Positions 48,915 to 57,735 of a stretch of 64,000 nucleotides of DNA are shown one piece after another (the stretch's first letter is position 1; the number at the start of each line of letters is the position of its first letter). The notes beneath the pieces were generated by a model. That model was not told the origin of the DNA. It saw only the letters and a list, made by a program, of their open reading frames with translations, and did no database searches. The stretch comes from Pseudomonas fluorescens (GTDB taxonomy: Bacteria > Pseudomonadota > Gammaproteobacteria > Pseudomonadales > Pseudomonadaceae): contig NZ_CABVHK010000007.1 in assembly GCF_902497785.1 (NCBI RefSeq), positions 186,001 through 250,000 on the forward strand. The letters run 5' to 3'. The position numbers and the translations under genes were made by a program.

Positions 48915-49487
48915 ATGAAAAACGTCAGCCCCAGCTACCTCAAGCATCAATTCCTGATCGCCATGCCTCACATGGCCGACCCGAACTTTGCGCACACCTT
49001 GACCTACATCGTCGAGCACACGGCCAATGGTGCCATGGGGCTGGTGGTCAACCGTCCGCAAGACCTGAACCTGGCCGATATTCTCGAGCAACTGCGCCCC
49101 GATATCGAACCGCCGCTGCTCTGCCAGCATGTGCCGATTTTCATTGGTGGCCCGGTGCAGACCGACCGCGGTTTTGTCCTGCACCCCTCGGGCAAGAAGT
49201 TTCAGGCAACCGTTGATCTGGAAGGCGACCTGTCCTTGTCCACGTCCCAGGACGTGTTGTTCGCCATCGCCGACGGAGTCGGGCCGGAAAAGAGTGTGAT
49301 CACCCTGGGGTATGCCGGCTGGGAAGCCGGGCAACTTGAGGCCGAACTCGCGCAAAACGCCTGGCTGACCTGCCCGTTCGACGCCGACATCCTGTTCAAC
49401 ACCAGCAGCGAGCTGCGCCTCGACGCGGCGGCCAAGCATCTGGGCGTCAATCTCAGCCTGCTGACCAGTCAGGCGGGGCACGCCTGA
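48915..49487 (+). CDS. algH: YqgE/AlgH family protein
   Basis: A 190-residue UPF0301 protein. Signatures: YLKHQFLIAMPHMADPNFAHTLTYIVEH, GAMGLVVNRP, FIGGPVQTDRGFVLH and AGWEAGQLEAELAQNAWL. Linked to alginate control in P. aeruginosa, but biochemical role unknown. The ATG at 48915 gives the family N-terminus; an earlier in-frame ATG at 48864 begins in repeat sequence. It overlaps ruvX by one base of the stop/start, as in most gammaproteobacteria. Confidence 0.95.
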   Translation: MKNVSPSYLKHQFLIAMPHMADPNFAHTLTYIVEHTANGAMGLVVNRPQDLNLADILEQLRPDIEPPLLCQHVPIFIGGPVQTDRGFVLHPSGKKFQATVDLEGDLSLSTSQDVLFAIADGVGPEKSVITLGYAGWEAGQLEAELAQNAWLTCPFDADILFNTSSELRLDAAAKHLGVNLSLLTSQAGHA

Positions 49488-49924
49488 TGGCCCTGCGCCT
49501 CATTCTGGGGTTCGACTACGGCACCAAGCAGATCGGCGTGGCAGTCGGCCAGGTGATTACCGGCCAGGCCCGCGAGCTGTGCACCTTGAAGGCGCAAAAC
49601 GGTGTCCCCGACTGGAATCAGGTCGAAGCCCTGATAAAAGAATGGAAACCCGATGCCGTGGTGGTCGGCCTGCCGCTGAATATGGACGGCACGCCCAGCG
49701 ACATGTGCCTGCGCGCGGAAAAATTCGCCCGCCGCCTCAATGGCCGCTACAACCTGCCCTTCTATACCCACGATGAACGCCTGACCACCTTCGAAGCCAA
49801 GGGTGAACGGCGTGACCGTGGCGGACAAAAAGGCAGTTACCGCGACAACCCGGTCGACGCCATCGCCGCCGCCCTGCTGCTGCAAGGCTGGCTCGACGAA
49901 AACAGCGCACTGTTCGAATCCTGA
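49487..49924 (+). CDS. ruvX: Holliday-junction resolvase-like protein RuvX/YqgF
   Basis: A 145-residue RNase H-fold nuclease implicated in 16S/pre-rRNA maturation and possibly recombination. Motifs: [15 protein letters not shown] (first acidic residue), [10 protein letters not shown] and the C-terminal [14 protein letters not shown] (catalytic Asp). ATG overlaps the algH stop (TGATG). Confidence 0.95.
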   Translation: MALRLILGFDYGTKQIGVAVGQVITGQARELCTLKAQNGVPDWNQVEALIKEWKPDAVVVGLPLNMDGTPSDMCLRAEKFARRLNGRYNLPFYTHDERLTTFEAKGERRDRGGQKGSYRDNPVDAIAAALLLQGWLDENSALFES

Positions 49925-49955
49925 AGAGCCGTCACCACGTCTCTATTAGCTACAA

Positions 49956-49987
49956 CCCGAGCCACCCTCCAGCAGCACCGGCTCGGG
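49956..49987 (+). promoter_or_regulatory. Stem-loop directly before the pyrR ribosome site
   Basis: CCCGAGCC (49956-49963), 16-base loop, GGCTCGGG (49980-49987). Perfect 8-bp GC-rich stem ending six bases before AAGGAG. No T run follows, so it is not a terminator; it could affect translation or be bound by a regulator. Confidence 0.45.
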
Positions 49988-50004
49988 CCCAAGAAGGAGC
50001 AACC

Positions 50005-50508
50005 ATGAGCCTGCCCAATCCCGCCGAACTGATCAGCCAGATGGCGACCCGTCTCGACGCCTATCTCGCCAAACGCAGCATCAGCGAACCGCGCTACATC
50101 GGCATTCGCACCGGTGGCGTCTGGGTCGCCCAGGCGTTGCTTGAGGAACTGGGCAGCGATGCGCCGCTCGGCACCCTGGACGTATCTTTCTACCGCGACG
50201 ATTTCAGCCAGAACGGCCTGCACCCGCAAGTGCGTCCGTCCGCCCTGCCGTTCGAAATCGAAGGCCAGGACCTGGTGCTGATCGACGACGTGCTGATGAG
50301 CGGTCGCACCATCCGCGCCGCCATGAATGAACTGTTCGACTACGGCCGCCCGGCCAGCGTGACGCTGGTGTGCCTGCTCGACCTGGACGCCGGCGAGCTG
50401 CCGATCCGCCCGAATGTGGTGGGCGCGACCCTGTCGCTGGCGGCGCACGAACGGGTGAAATTGTCCGGCCCGGAACTCAAGCTCGAACTGCAAGACCTCG
50501 CCCTTTAA
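50005..50508 (+). CDS. pyrR: Pyrimidine operon regulator / uracil phosphoribosyltransferase PyrR
   Basis: A 167-residue type I PRTase. The PRPP loop is [20 protein letters not shown], with [19 protein letters not shown] and [10 protein letters not shown] upstream. PyrR proteins control pyr genes in response to UMP and some have UPRTase activity. AAGGAG precedes the ATG. First gene of pyrR-pyrB-pyrC'; pyrB starts 27 bp after its stop. Confidence 0.95.
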   Translation: MSLPNPAELISQMATRLDAYLAKRSISEPRYIGIRTGGVWVAQALLEELGSDAPLGTLDVSFYRDDFSQNGLHPQVRPSALPFEIEGQDLVLIDDVLMSGRTIRAAMNELFDYGRPASVTLVCLLDLDAGELPIRPNVVGATLSLAAHERVKLSGPELKLELQDLAL

Positions 50509-50535
50509 TCCGCCCTATTGAGAGTCCCCCTCGCG

Positions 50536-51540
50536 ATGACGCCTCTAGACACCAAGCGCCCGCTGCAGCTCAATGATCAGGGCCAGCTGCGCCACTTCCT
50601 CTCGCTCGACGGTTTGCGCCGCGAGTTGCTGACGGAAATCCTCGACACCGCCGATTCGTTCCTCGAAGTCGGCGCCCGGGCGGTGAAAAAAGTCCCGCTG
50701 TTGCGCGGCAAGACCGTGTGCAACGTGTTCTTCGAGAACTCCACTCGCACCCGTACCACCTTTGAACTCGCGGCCCAGCGGCTGTCGGCGGACGTGATCA
50801 CCTTAAACGTGTCTACCTCGTCGGCGAGCAAGGGCGAAACCCTGCTCGATACCCTGCGCAACCTGGAAGCGATGGCCGCCGACATGTTCGTCGTGCGCCA
50901 CGGCGATTCCGGCGCCGCGCACTTCATCGCCGAACACGTGTGCCCGCAAGTGGCGATCATCAACGGCGGCGACGGCCGTCACGCGCACCCGACCCAGGGC
51001 ATGCTCGACATGCTGACGATCCGTCGGCACAAGGGCGGCTTCGAAAACCTCTCGGTGGCCATCGTCGGCGACATCCTGCACTCGCGGGTCGCGCGCTCGA
51101 ACATGCTGGCGCTGAAAACCCTGGGTTGCCCGGACATCCGCGTGATCGCGCCGAAAACCCTGCTGCCGATCGGCGTCGAGCAATACGGCGTGAAGGTCTA
51201 CACCGACATGACCGAGGGCCTCAAAGACGTCGACGTGGTGATCATGCTGCGCCTGCAGCGTGAACGCATGACTGGCGGCCTGCTGCCGAGCGAAGGCGAA
51301 TTCTACCGCCTGTTCGGCCTGACCACCGCGCGCCTCGCCGGCGCCAAACCGGATTGCATCGTCATGCACCCGGGCCCGATCAACCGTGGCGTGGAGATTG
51401 AGTCGGCGGTGGCCGACGGTCCGCACTCGGTGATTCTCAATCAGGTGACCTACGGCATCGCCATTCGTATGGCCGTGCTGTCCATGGCCATGAGCGGGCA
51501 GACTGCCCAGCGCCAATTCGAGCAGGAGAACGCCCAGTGA
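50536..51540 (+). CDS. pyrB: Aspartate carbamoyltransferase catalytic subunit
   Basis: Makes N-carbamoylaspartate in de novo pyrimidine synthesis. The 334-aa protein has the carbamoyl-phosphate loop [19 protein letters not shown], the [16 protein letters not shown] segment with the Lys that reaches across the trimer, [12 protein letters not shown] and LRLQRERM. Pseudomonas ATCase is a dodecamer of PyrB and the inactive PyrC', and there is no pyrI. The N-terminal extension of about 10-15 residues carries the effector site in class A ATCases. ATG at 50536; the in-frame TTG upstream is less likely. Confidence 0.97.
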   Translation: MTPLDTKRPLQLNDQGQLRHFLSLDGLRRELLTEILDTADSFLEVGARAVKKVPLLRGKTVCNVFFENSTRTRTTFELAAQRLSADVITLNVSTSSASKGETLLDTLRNLEAMAADMFVVRHGDSGAAHFIAEHVCPQVAIINGGDGRHAHPTQGMLDMLTIRRHKGGFENLSVAIVGDILHSRVARSNMLALKTLGCPDIRVIAPKTLLPIGVEQYGVKVYTDMTEGLKDVDVVIMLRLQRERMTGGLLPSEGEFYRLFGLTTARLAGAKPDCIVMHPGPINRGVEIESAVADGPHSVILNQVTYGIAIRMAVLSMAMSGQTAQRQFEQENAQ

Positions 51541-52808
51541 AGCTCAGCATTCTCGGTGCCCGCGTAATCGATCCCGTCAGCGGGCTGGATCAAGTAACCG
51601 ATATCCACATCGAAGCCTGCAAAATCGTCGCCCTTGGTGCCGCGCCGGCCGGTTTCGTCGCCGTCGATACCATTGATGCCCAAGGCCTGGTGGCTGCACC
51701 TGGCCTGGTCGACCTGAACGTCGCCCTACGCGAACCGGGTTACAGCCGCAAAGGTTCAATCGTCAGCGAAACCCGCGCCGCCGCAGCCGGTGGCGTCACC
51801 AGCCTGTGCTGCCCGCCGAAGACCAAACCGGTGCTGGACACCTCGGCCGTGGCCGAACTGATCCTCGACCGCGCCCGCGAGGCCGGCAACACCAAAGTCT
51901 TCCCGATCGGTGCCTTGAGCAAAGGCCTGGACGGTGAGCAACTGGCCGAACTGGTTGCCCTGCGCGACGCCGGTTGTGTGGCGTTCGGCAATGGCCTGGA
52001 CAGTTTCCGCAACACCCGCACCCTGTGCCGGGCACTGGAATACGCGGCGACCTTCGACCTGACGGTGATCTTCAACTCTCAGGACCACGATCTGGCTGAA
52101 GGCGGCCTGGCCCATGAAGGCCCGACCGCGAGTTTCCTCGGTTTGCCGGGGATTCCGGAAACGGCGGAAACCGTGGCGCTGGCCCGGGACCTGCTGCTGG
52201 TCGAGCAAAGTGGCGTGCGCGCACACTTCAGCCAACTCACCAGCGCGCGCGGCGTGGCACTGATCGCGCAGGCGCAGGCGCGGGGGTTGCCGGTGACGGC
52301 CGATGTCGCGCTGTATCAGCTGATCCTGACCGACGAAGCGCTGATCGATTTCAGCAGCCTCTATCACGTCCAGCCGCCGCTGCGCACCCGCGCCGACCGC
52401 GATGGCCTGCGCGAGGCGGTGAAGTCCGGCGTGGTTTCAGCCATCTCCAGCCACCACCAACCGCACGAGCGCGATGCCAAACTGGCGCCGTTCGGGGCAA
52501 CAGAACCGGGGATCAGCAGTGTTGAGTTGTTGCTGCCGCTGGCCATGACGCTGGTGGAGGATGGGTTGCTGGATCTGCCGACGTTGCTGGCACGCTTGAG
52601 TGCCGGGCCGGCCGAGGCGTTGCGCCTGCCGGCGGGCAAGTTAGCCGTGGGCGGACCGGCGGACATCGTACTGTTCGACCCAACGGCTTCGACCGTGGCC
52701 GGTGAAACCTGGTTGTCCAAGGGCGAGAACTGCCCGTTCATTGGGCACAGTTTGCCGGGTGTGGTGCGTTACACATTGGTGGATGGGCGCATCAGTCACC
52801 AGGCGTAA
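51537..52808 (+). CDS. pyrC': Dihydroorotase-like structural subunit PyrC' (catalytically dead)
   Basis: A 423-residue amidohydrolase-fold protein. The family metal motif HXH is replaced by Asn61-Val-Ala63 in [14 protein letters not shown], so it cannot hold the zinc centre. The downstream SSHHQPHE keeps two His. In Pseudomonas this subunit is required for assembly of active ATCase, not for dihydroorotase activity. The ATG overlaps the pyrB stop by four bases, fitting equal synthesis of the two partners. Confidence 0.95.
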   Translation: MKLSILGARVIDPVSGLDQVTDIHIEACKIVALGAAPAGFVAVDTIDAQGLVAAPGLVDLNVALREPGYSRKGSIVSETRAAAAGGVTSLCCPPKTKPVLDTSAVAELILDRAREAGNTKVFPIGALSKGLDGEQLAELVALRDAGCVAFGNGLDSFRNTRTLCRALEYAATFDLTVIFNSQDHDLAEGGLAHEGPTASFLGLPGIPETAETVALARDLLLVEQSGVRAHFSQLTSARGVALIAQAQARGLPVTADVALYQLILTDEALIDFSSLYHVQPPLRTRADRDGLREAVKSGVVSAISSHHQPHERDAKLAPFGATEPGISSVELLLPLAMTLVEDGLLDLPTLLARLSAGPAEALRLPAGKLAVGGPADIVLFDPTASTVAGETWLSKGENCPFIGHSLPGVVRYTLVDGRISHQA

Positions 52809-52813
52809 AAACA

Positions 52814-52893
52814 AAAAGATCGCAGCCTGCGGCAGCTCCTACAGGGAAACGCATATTCCCGTGTAGGAGCTGACGCAGGCTGCGATCTTTTGA
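52814..52893. repeat. REPIN, class B, pyrC'/TM2 convergent junction
   Basis: AAAAGATCGCAGCCTGCGGC plus AGCTCCTACA and inverted TGTAGGAGCTGACGCAGGCTGCGATCTTTTGAT, one mismatch, about 20 bp apart. Starts 5 bp after the pyrC' stop. Confidence 0.9.
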
Positions 52894-52902
52894 TCTTTTC
52901 TT

Positions 52903-53322
52903 TTAGCGGTTCTGCGCGTTACGCACGGACACCTGGTCATTCAACGTCCAGAAGTCATACAAAACCCCCAGAAAAAACAACCCGCCCGTCACCAGGTACA
53001 GCAAGCCGCTGATCCACTTCCCCTGGTACATCCGGTGTACGCCGAACACCCCCAGAAACGTCAGCAGAATCCAGGCAACGTTGTATTCGATAGGCCCCGC
53101 GGTAAAACGCAGGTCCGCTTCACGGTCCATGGCCGGGATCAGAAACAGGTCGATCAGCCAGCCGATGCCCAGCAAACCAAGCGTGAAGAACCAGATCGTC
53201 CCGGTCACCGGCTTGCCGTAATAAAAGCGGTGGGCGCCGGTGAAACCCAAAATCCACAGCAGGTAACCGATCACTTTGCTGTGGGTGTCCTGATGTGGAA
53301 CGGGGTGTTGATAGGTGTTCAT
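52903..53322 (-). CDS. TM2 domain membrane protein
   Basis: A 139-residue protein with four hydrophobic helices arranged as two TM2 modules: KVIGYLLWILGFTGAHRFYYGKPVTGTIWFFTLGLLGIGWLIDLFLI and ILLTFLGVFGVHRMYQGKWISGLLYLVTGGLFFLGVLYDFWTLNDQV. The G-XHRFY-G-K and D-F/L motifs define TM2. Function not established. Divergent from the NlpC/P60 gene. Confidence 0.9.
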   Translation of the reverse strand: MNTYQHPVPHQDTHSKVIGYLLWILGFTGAHRFYYGKPVTGTIWFFTLGLLGIGWLIDLFLIPAMDREADLRFTAGPIEYNVAWILLTFLGVFGVHRMYQGKWISGLLYLVTGGLFFLGVLYDFWTLNDQVSVRNAQNR

Positions 53323-53572
53323 GAATGACCTCGAATCACACGATAGATAAATATTGTTGAATTCTTTGTGACTTTTTTACGGGTGGCCGACGTACGGCAA
53401 ATGTTACCTTGTCACCCGTCAAACCCTTATAGCACCTGACTTCTGTCCGACAATTGCGTCCATTTGCCGCGCATTTGGTTCCGTTGGCCGCCTGATCGAA
53501 TCGACCAACGGCCTGGGAATGACAAAAAAAGCTGTTATAAAGTTTCGCGCTAACCTCTATGAGCCTTGCCTA

Positions 53573-54190
53573 ATGCGTCCATTTTTCAAGACATGGCTAA
53601 CCATTTGCCTTTTGATGCCACTGGCCGCCCACGCCACCAATCGTGAGCAACGTCTTCCGAACGTTAATGGTTACACCCCCAAATCCCATGTTTCTGCTCC
53701 TTCGAGCAAAAACAAACAAGCCGTAAAACGCGCCCCGCAGCTGACCAGCAAAAGCAGCCTGGTTCCGCCGATGGCGACCAAGGAAAGCAGCAACGTGCTC
53801 AGCCGCGCTGTCAACGTCCTCGGTACACCCTACCGTTGGGGCGGCAGCAGTCCAAGTAAAGGTTTCGATTGCAGTGGCCTGGTGAAATACGCGTTCAACG
53901 ACGCCACGTTTGACCTGCCTCGCACCTCGAACGCCATGGCCAGTGGTCATGGCGAGAAAGTCGATCGCAAGGATCTGAAGCCGGGCGACCTGATTTTCTT
54001 CAACATCAAAAGCCGCCGGGTCAATCACGTTGCCATCTACCTGGGCAACGACCGCTTCATCCACGCACCACGCCGTGGCAAGTCGGTGACCATCGACACT
54101 CTGAAGAAACCATACTGGGAAAGCCACTACGTGGTTGCCAAGCGGGTTCTGCCAAAAGAGCAGAACACCTTGCAGGTTGTTCAGCGCTGA
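53573..54190 (+). CDS. NlpC/P60 family cell-wall endopeptidase (C40)
   Basis: A 205-residue exported cysteine peptidase. Signal peptide ends at AAHA (residue 21), a basic linker of about 55 residues follows, then the catalytic domain: Cys100 in GFDCSGLVKYAF, His152 in NHVAIYLG and His164 in FIHAP. Such enzymes cut peptide stems of peptidoglycan, like Spr/MepS or YafL. The ATG at 53573 is chosen because it starts the signal peptide; the in-frame ATG at 53519 precedes a likely -10 (TTATAA near 53535) and would bury the signal. Confidence 0.9.
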   Translation: MRPFFKTWLTICLLMPLAAHATNREQRLPNVNGYTPKSHVSAPSSKNKQAVKRAPQLTSKSSLVPPMATKESSNVLSRAVNVLGTPYRWGGSSPSKGFDCSGLVKYAFNDATFDLPRTSNAMASGHGEKVDRKDLKPGDLIFFNIKSRRVNHVAIYLGNDRFIHAPRRGKSVTIDTLKKPYWESHYVVAKRVLPKEQNTLQVVQR

Positions 54191-54200
54191 TTTGAAGCAA

Positions 54201-54284
54201 GATCAAAAGATCGCAGCCTTCGGCAGCTCCTACAGGGAATAGCGAATCCCCGTGTAGGAGCTGCCGAAGGCTGCGATCTTTTGT
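54201..54284. repeat. REPIN, class B, NlpC/pilT convergent junction
   Basis: GATCAAAAGATCGCAGCCTT CGGCAGCTCCTACA and the inverted copy, about 20 bp apart. Ends 11 bp before the pilT stop. Confidence 0.92.
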
Positions 54285-54294
54285 TTTAAAGCAC

Positions 54295-55329
54295 TCAGAA
54301 GTTATCCGGCGACCGCGCCTTCTCCCGCGCATGCTCGCGGCTGATCAAGCCCTTGCTCACCAAATCCTTCAAGCACATATCCAGCGTCTGCATTCCCAGA
54401 TTCCCGCCGGTCTGAATCGACGAGTACATCTGCGCCACCTTGTCTTCACGAATCAGGTTGCGAATCGCCGATGTCCCCAACATTATTTCATGCGCCGCTA
54501 TACGCCCGCCGCCGATCTTCTTGACCAGCGTCTGCGACACCACCGCCAGCAACGACTCGGACAGCATCGAACGCACCATCGATTTTTCATCCCCCGGAAA
54601 CACATCCACGATCCGGTCGACGGTTTTCGCCGCTGACGTGGTGTGCAGCGTGCCAAACACCAGGTGGCCGGTCTCGGCGGCTGTCAACGCCAGGCGAATG
54701 GTCTCCAGATCACGCATCTCCCCCACCAGAATCACGTCCGGGTCTTCGCGCAGCGCTGAGCGCAGTGCCGTGGCGAAACTGCGGGTATCGCGGTGCACTT
54801 CGCGCTGATTGATCAGGCATTTGCGCGACTCGTGGACGAACTCGATCGGGTCCTCAATGGTGAGAATGTGATGATGCCGGTGGTTGTTCAGGTAATCGAT
54901 CATCGCCGCCAGGGTGGTGGACTTGCCGGAACCGGTCGGGCCGGTCACCAACACCAGACCCCGGGGGGATTCGGTAATCTTGCGAAACACGTCCCCCATG
55001 CCCAGGTCGTCCATGGTCAGGACCCTGGACGGAATGGTCCGAAACACTGCGCCGGCACCGCGGTTCTGATTGAACGCATTGACCCGAAAGCGCGCCACTC
55101 CGGGCACTTCAAAGGAGAAGTCGGTTTCCAGATGCTTTTCGAAGTCGACCCGCTGGGTGTCGTTCATGATGTCGTAGATCAGCTCCTGAACCTCCTTGTG
55201 GTCCAGGGCCGGCAGGTTGATCCGCCGCACATCGCCGTCGACGCGAATCATCGGTGGCAGGCCGGCAGACAGGTGCAAGTCGGACGCGCCCTGTTTGGCG
55301 CTGAAGGCCAGCAGCTCAGTGATATCCAT
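54295..55329 (-). CDS. pilT: Type IV pilus retraction ATPase PilT
   Basis: Hexameric cytoplasmic ATPase that depolymerises pili. The 344-aa protein has Walker A GPTGSGKST (130-138), Asp box ILTIEDPIEF, Walker B region VILVGEMRDLETI, His box TGHLVFGTLHT, and the C-terminal AIRNLIREDK typical of PilT. The ATG at 55329 has GAGGAG four bases upstream; the upstream open frame is not homologous. Next on this strand there is no pilU, which follows pilT in P. aeruginosa. Divergent from yggS. Confidence 0.97.
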   Translation of the reverse strand: MDITELLAFSAKQGASDLHLSAGLPPMIRVDGDVRRINLPALDHKEVQELIYDIMNDTQRVDFEKHLETDFSFEVPGVARFRVNAFNQNRGAGAVFRTIPSRVLTMDDLGMGDVFRKITESPRGLVLVTGPTGSGKSTTLAAMIDYLNNHRHHHILTIEDPIEFVHESRKCLINQREVHRDTRSFATALRSALREDPDVILVGEMRDLETIRLALTAAETGHLVFGTLHTTSAAKTVDRIVDVFPGDEKSMVRSMLSESLLAVVSQTLVKKIGGGRIAAHEIMLGTSAIRNLIREDKVAQMYSSIQTGGNLGMQTLDMCLKDLVSKGLISREHAREKARSPDNF

Positions 55330-55386
55330 AGCACTCCTCAATTCCAGTAGAATGCCGCCAACCTCAGACCCGCTGGCGCCTCTTGA

Positions 55387-56073
55387 ATGTCCACGATAGC
55401 AGACAACATCGCCCTGGTAAGCTCGCGCATTCGGGCTGCGGCCCTTGCCGCTCAACGTGACGAACACAGCGTCCAGCTACTGGCCGTGAGCAAGACCAAG
55501 CCCGCCGAGGCCTTGCGTGAGGCCTACGCCGCAGGGCTTCGCGACTTTGGCGAGAACTACCTGCAGGAAGCCTTGGGCAAACAGGTCGAATTGGCCGACC
55601 TGCCCTTGATCTGGCACTTCATCGGCCCCATTCAATCGAACAAGACTCGCGCTATCGCCGAGCACTTCGCTTGGGTGCATTCCGTGGATCGTCTGAAAAT
55701 CGCACAACGCCTGTCCGAACAACGCCCTGCCGATCTGCCGCCGCTGAACATCTGCATCCAGGTCAACGTCAGCGGTGAAGCCAGTAAATCCGGCTGCACC
55801 CCGGCCGACCTGCCGGCCTTGGCCAAGGCCATCAGCGAACTGCCGCGCATTGCATTGCGCGGGCTGATGGCGATTCCCGAGCCGACCGAAGATCGCGCCG
55901 AACAGGACGCCGCTTTCGCTACCGTGAAAAGCCTGCAAGCCAGCCTGAACCTGCCGCTCGACACACTTTCCATGGGCATGAGCCATGACCTTGAGTCCGC
56001 CATCGCCCAAGGCGCCACTTGCGTGCGTATTGGTACGGCCCTGTTTGGCGCCCGCGACTACGGTCAGCCGTGA
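55387..56073 (+). CDS. yggS: YggS/PLPBP family PLP homeostasis protein
   Basis: A 228-residue PLP-binding TIM-barrel-like protein that buffers cofactor supply and affects amino-acid pools. Motifs: LLAVSKTKPAEALREAY (PLP Lys), DFGENYLQEALGK, WHFIGPIQSNKTR, GLMAIPEP and LSMGMSHDLESAIAQGATCVRIGTALFG. It precedes proC by 35 bp, a conserved pairing. Confidence 0.96.
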   Translation: MSTIADNIALVSSRIRAAALAAQRDEHSVQLLAVSKTKPAEALREAYAAGLRDFGENYLQEALGKQVELADLPLIWHFIGPIQSNKTRAIAEHFAWVHSVDRLKIAQRLSEQRPADLPPLNICIQVNVSGEASKSGCTPADLPALAKAISELPRIALRGLMAIPEPTEDRAEQDAAFATVKSLQASLNLPLDTLSMGMSHDLESAIAQGATCVRIGTALFGARDYGQP

Positions 56074-56108
56074 ACAATGGCTGACTCCTCTATTTATAAG
56101 GACCTGAC

Positions 56109-56927
56109 ATGAGCAAGACTCGTATTGCCTTTATCGGTGCCGGCAACATGGCCGCCAGCCTGATCGGCGGCCTGCGCGCCAAAGGTCTGGACGCCGCGCA
56201 GATTCGCGCCAGCGATCCAGGCGCTGAAACCCGCGCCAAAGTGAATGCCGAGCACGGCATCGAGGTGTTCGCCGACAACGCTGACGCCATCAAAGACGCC
56301 GACGTGGTGGTGCTGGCGGTCAAACCCCAGGCGATGAAAGCCGTGTGCGAAGCGATTCGCCCGAGCCTCAAGCCGAATCAACTGGTGGTGTCGATTGCCG
56401 CCGGCATCACCTGCGCCAGCATGACTCACTGGCTTGGCGCGCAGCCGATCGTACGTTGCATGCCCAACACCCCGGCGTTGTTGCGTCAGGGCGTGAGTGG
56501 CTTGTTCGCCACCGCTGAAGTCAGCGCAGAACAACGCCAACAGGCCGAGGAGTTACTGTCGGCTGTCGGCATCGCGCTGTGGCTGAACGAAGAACAGCAA
56601 CTGGACGCAGTCACCGCTGTTTCCGGCTCGGGCCCGGCCTACTTCTTCCTGCTGATCGAGGCGATGACTGCTGCGGGCGTGAAGCTCGGTCTGCCGGCAG
56701 ACATCGCCGCACAGTTGACCCTGCAAACCGCTCTGGGCGCCGCGCACATGGCAGTTGCCAGCGATGTCGACGCCGCCGAACTGCGCCGCCGCGTGACGTC
56801 GCCGGCGGGCACTACAGAAGCTGCAATAAAATCCTTCCAGGCTGGCGGTTTCGAAGCGCTGGTGGAAAAAGCACTCGGCGCCGCTGCGCACCGCTCGGCC
56901 GAGATGGCAGAGCAACTCGGACGCTAA
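56109..56927 (+). CDS. proC: Pyrroline-5-carboxylate reductase
   Basis: Last step of proline synthesis. The 272-aa protein has the N-terminal Rossmann motif IAFIGAGNMAASLIGGL, VLAVKPQ, RCMPNTPA and the C-terminal AVSGSGPAYFFLLIEAM and VTSPAGTTEAAIKSF. AAGGA six bases before the ATG. Operon with yggS and yggT. Confidence 0.97.
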   Translation: MSKTRIAFIGAGNMAASLIGGLRAKGLDAAQIRASDPGAETRAKVNAEHGIEVFADNADAIKDADVVVLAVKPQAMKAVCEAIRPSLKPNQLVVSIAAGITCASMTHWLGAQPIVRCMPNTPALLRQGVSGLFATAEVSAEQRQQAEELLSAVGIALWLNEEQQLDAVTAVSGSGPAYFFLLIEAMTAAGVKLGLPADIAAQLTLQTALGAAHMAVASDVDAAELRRRVTSPAGTTEAAIKSFQAGGFEALVEKALGAAAHRSAEMAEQLGR

Positions 56928-56951
56928 TCAGCTCTTATAAAGGAATCAATA

Positions 56952-57539
56952 ATGCTTGGACTCAATGACGCTGCCATTTTCATCATCAAAACCCTGGGCA
57001 GCCTGTACCTGCTGATCGTGCTGTTGCGTTTCATCCTGCAACTGGTTCGGGCGAACTTCTACAACCCGCTCTGCCAGTTCATCGTCAAAGCCACCCAGCC
57101 GCTGCTCAAGCCGCTGCGCCGGGTGATCCCGAGCATGTTCGGCCTGGACATGTCGTCGCTGGTGCTCGCGCTGATCGTGCAGATGGTGTTGATCGCGGTG
57201 ATTCTGGCGCTCAAAGGCTTCATGGTTGACTGGCTGTTGCTGGTGCCTTGGTCGCTGATCGCACTGTTCTCGCTGTTTTTGAACATCCTGTTCTACGCGA
57301 TGATCATCAGCGTGATCCTGTCCTGGGTCGCCCCGGGCAGCCACAACCCGGGCGCAGAACTGGTCGCGCAGATTACTGAACCGGTACTCGCCCCGTTTCG
57401 CCGGATCATTCCGAACCTGGGTGGCCTCGACATCTCGCCGATCTTCGCGTTTATCGTGATCCAGTTGCTGCAAAGCTGGCTGATCCCGCGCCTGGCCTAC
57501 TTTGCGCTGATGCCGCAGGGGTTGCTTGGCTTGATCTGA
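56952..57539 (+). CDS. YggT family membrane protein
   Basis: A 195-residue inner-membrane protein made of two YggT repeats, each with two helices and the pattern RFILQLVRANFYNPLCQFIVKATQPLLKPLRRVIPS and LSWVAPGSHNPGAELVAQITEPVLAPFRRIIP. Implicated in osmotic tolerance or envelope assembly in other bacteria; mechanism unknown. AAAGGA before the ATG. Follows proC by 24 bp. Confidence 0.93.
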   Translation: MLGLNDAAIFIIKTLGSLYLLIVLLRFILQLVRANFYNPLCQFIVKATQPLLKPLRRVIPSMFGLDMSSLVLALIVQMVLIAVILALKGFMVDWLLLVPWSLIALFSLFLNILFYAMIISVILSWVAPGSHNPGAELVAQITEPVLAPFRRIIPNLGGLDISPIFAFIVIQLLQSWLIPRLAYFALMPQGLLGLI

Positions 57540-57573
57540 TACCGCGTCATCGTTCATCGTCGGAACGCCGCCC

Positions 57574-57636
57574 GGAGCCGGCTCGCTCCCACATTGGAAT
57601 GCAAACCCTGTGGGAGCGAGCCTGCTCGCGAATGCC
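57574..57636. repeat. REPIN, class A, diverged, yggT-metX
   Basis: GAGCCGGCTCGCTCCCACA and inverted TGTGGGAGCGAGCCTGCTCGCGAA, about 16 bp apart. The left unit has lost its outer bases. Confidence 0.85.
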
Positions 57637-57735
57637 GCACCTCGGTCTGACTGAATGAAATCACCCCCGCCCTTTGCTTGCCGCTAACCCCACCGGTCTT
57701 TAGACTTACGCCTCATTTCAACGAGAGCAGGGTCG

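Noticed and set aside
55330..55467. 46-residue N-terminal extension of PilT
   Set aside because: Overlaps the yggS coding start on the other strand and lies upstream of a strong GAGGAG-ATG at 55329 that gives the canonical PilT N-terminus.
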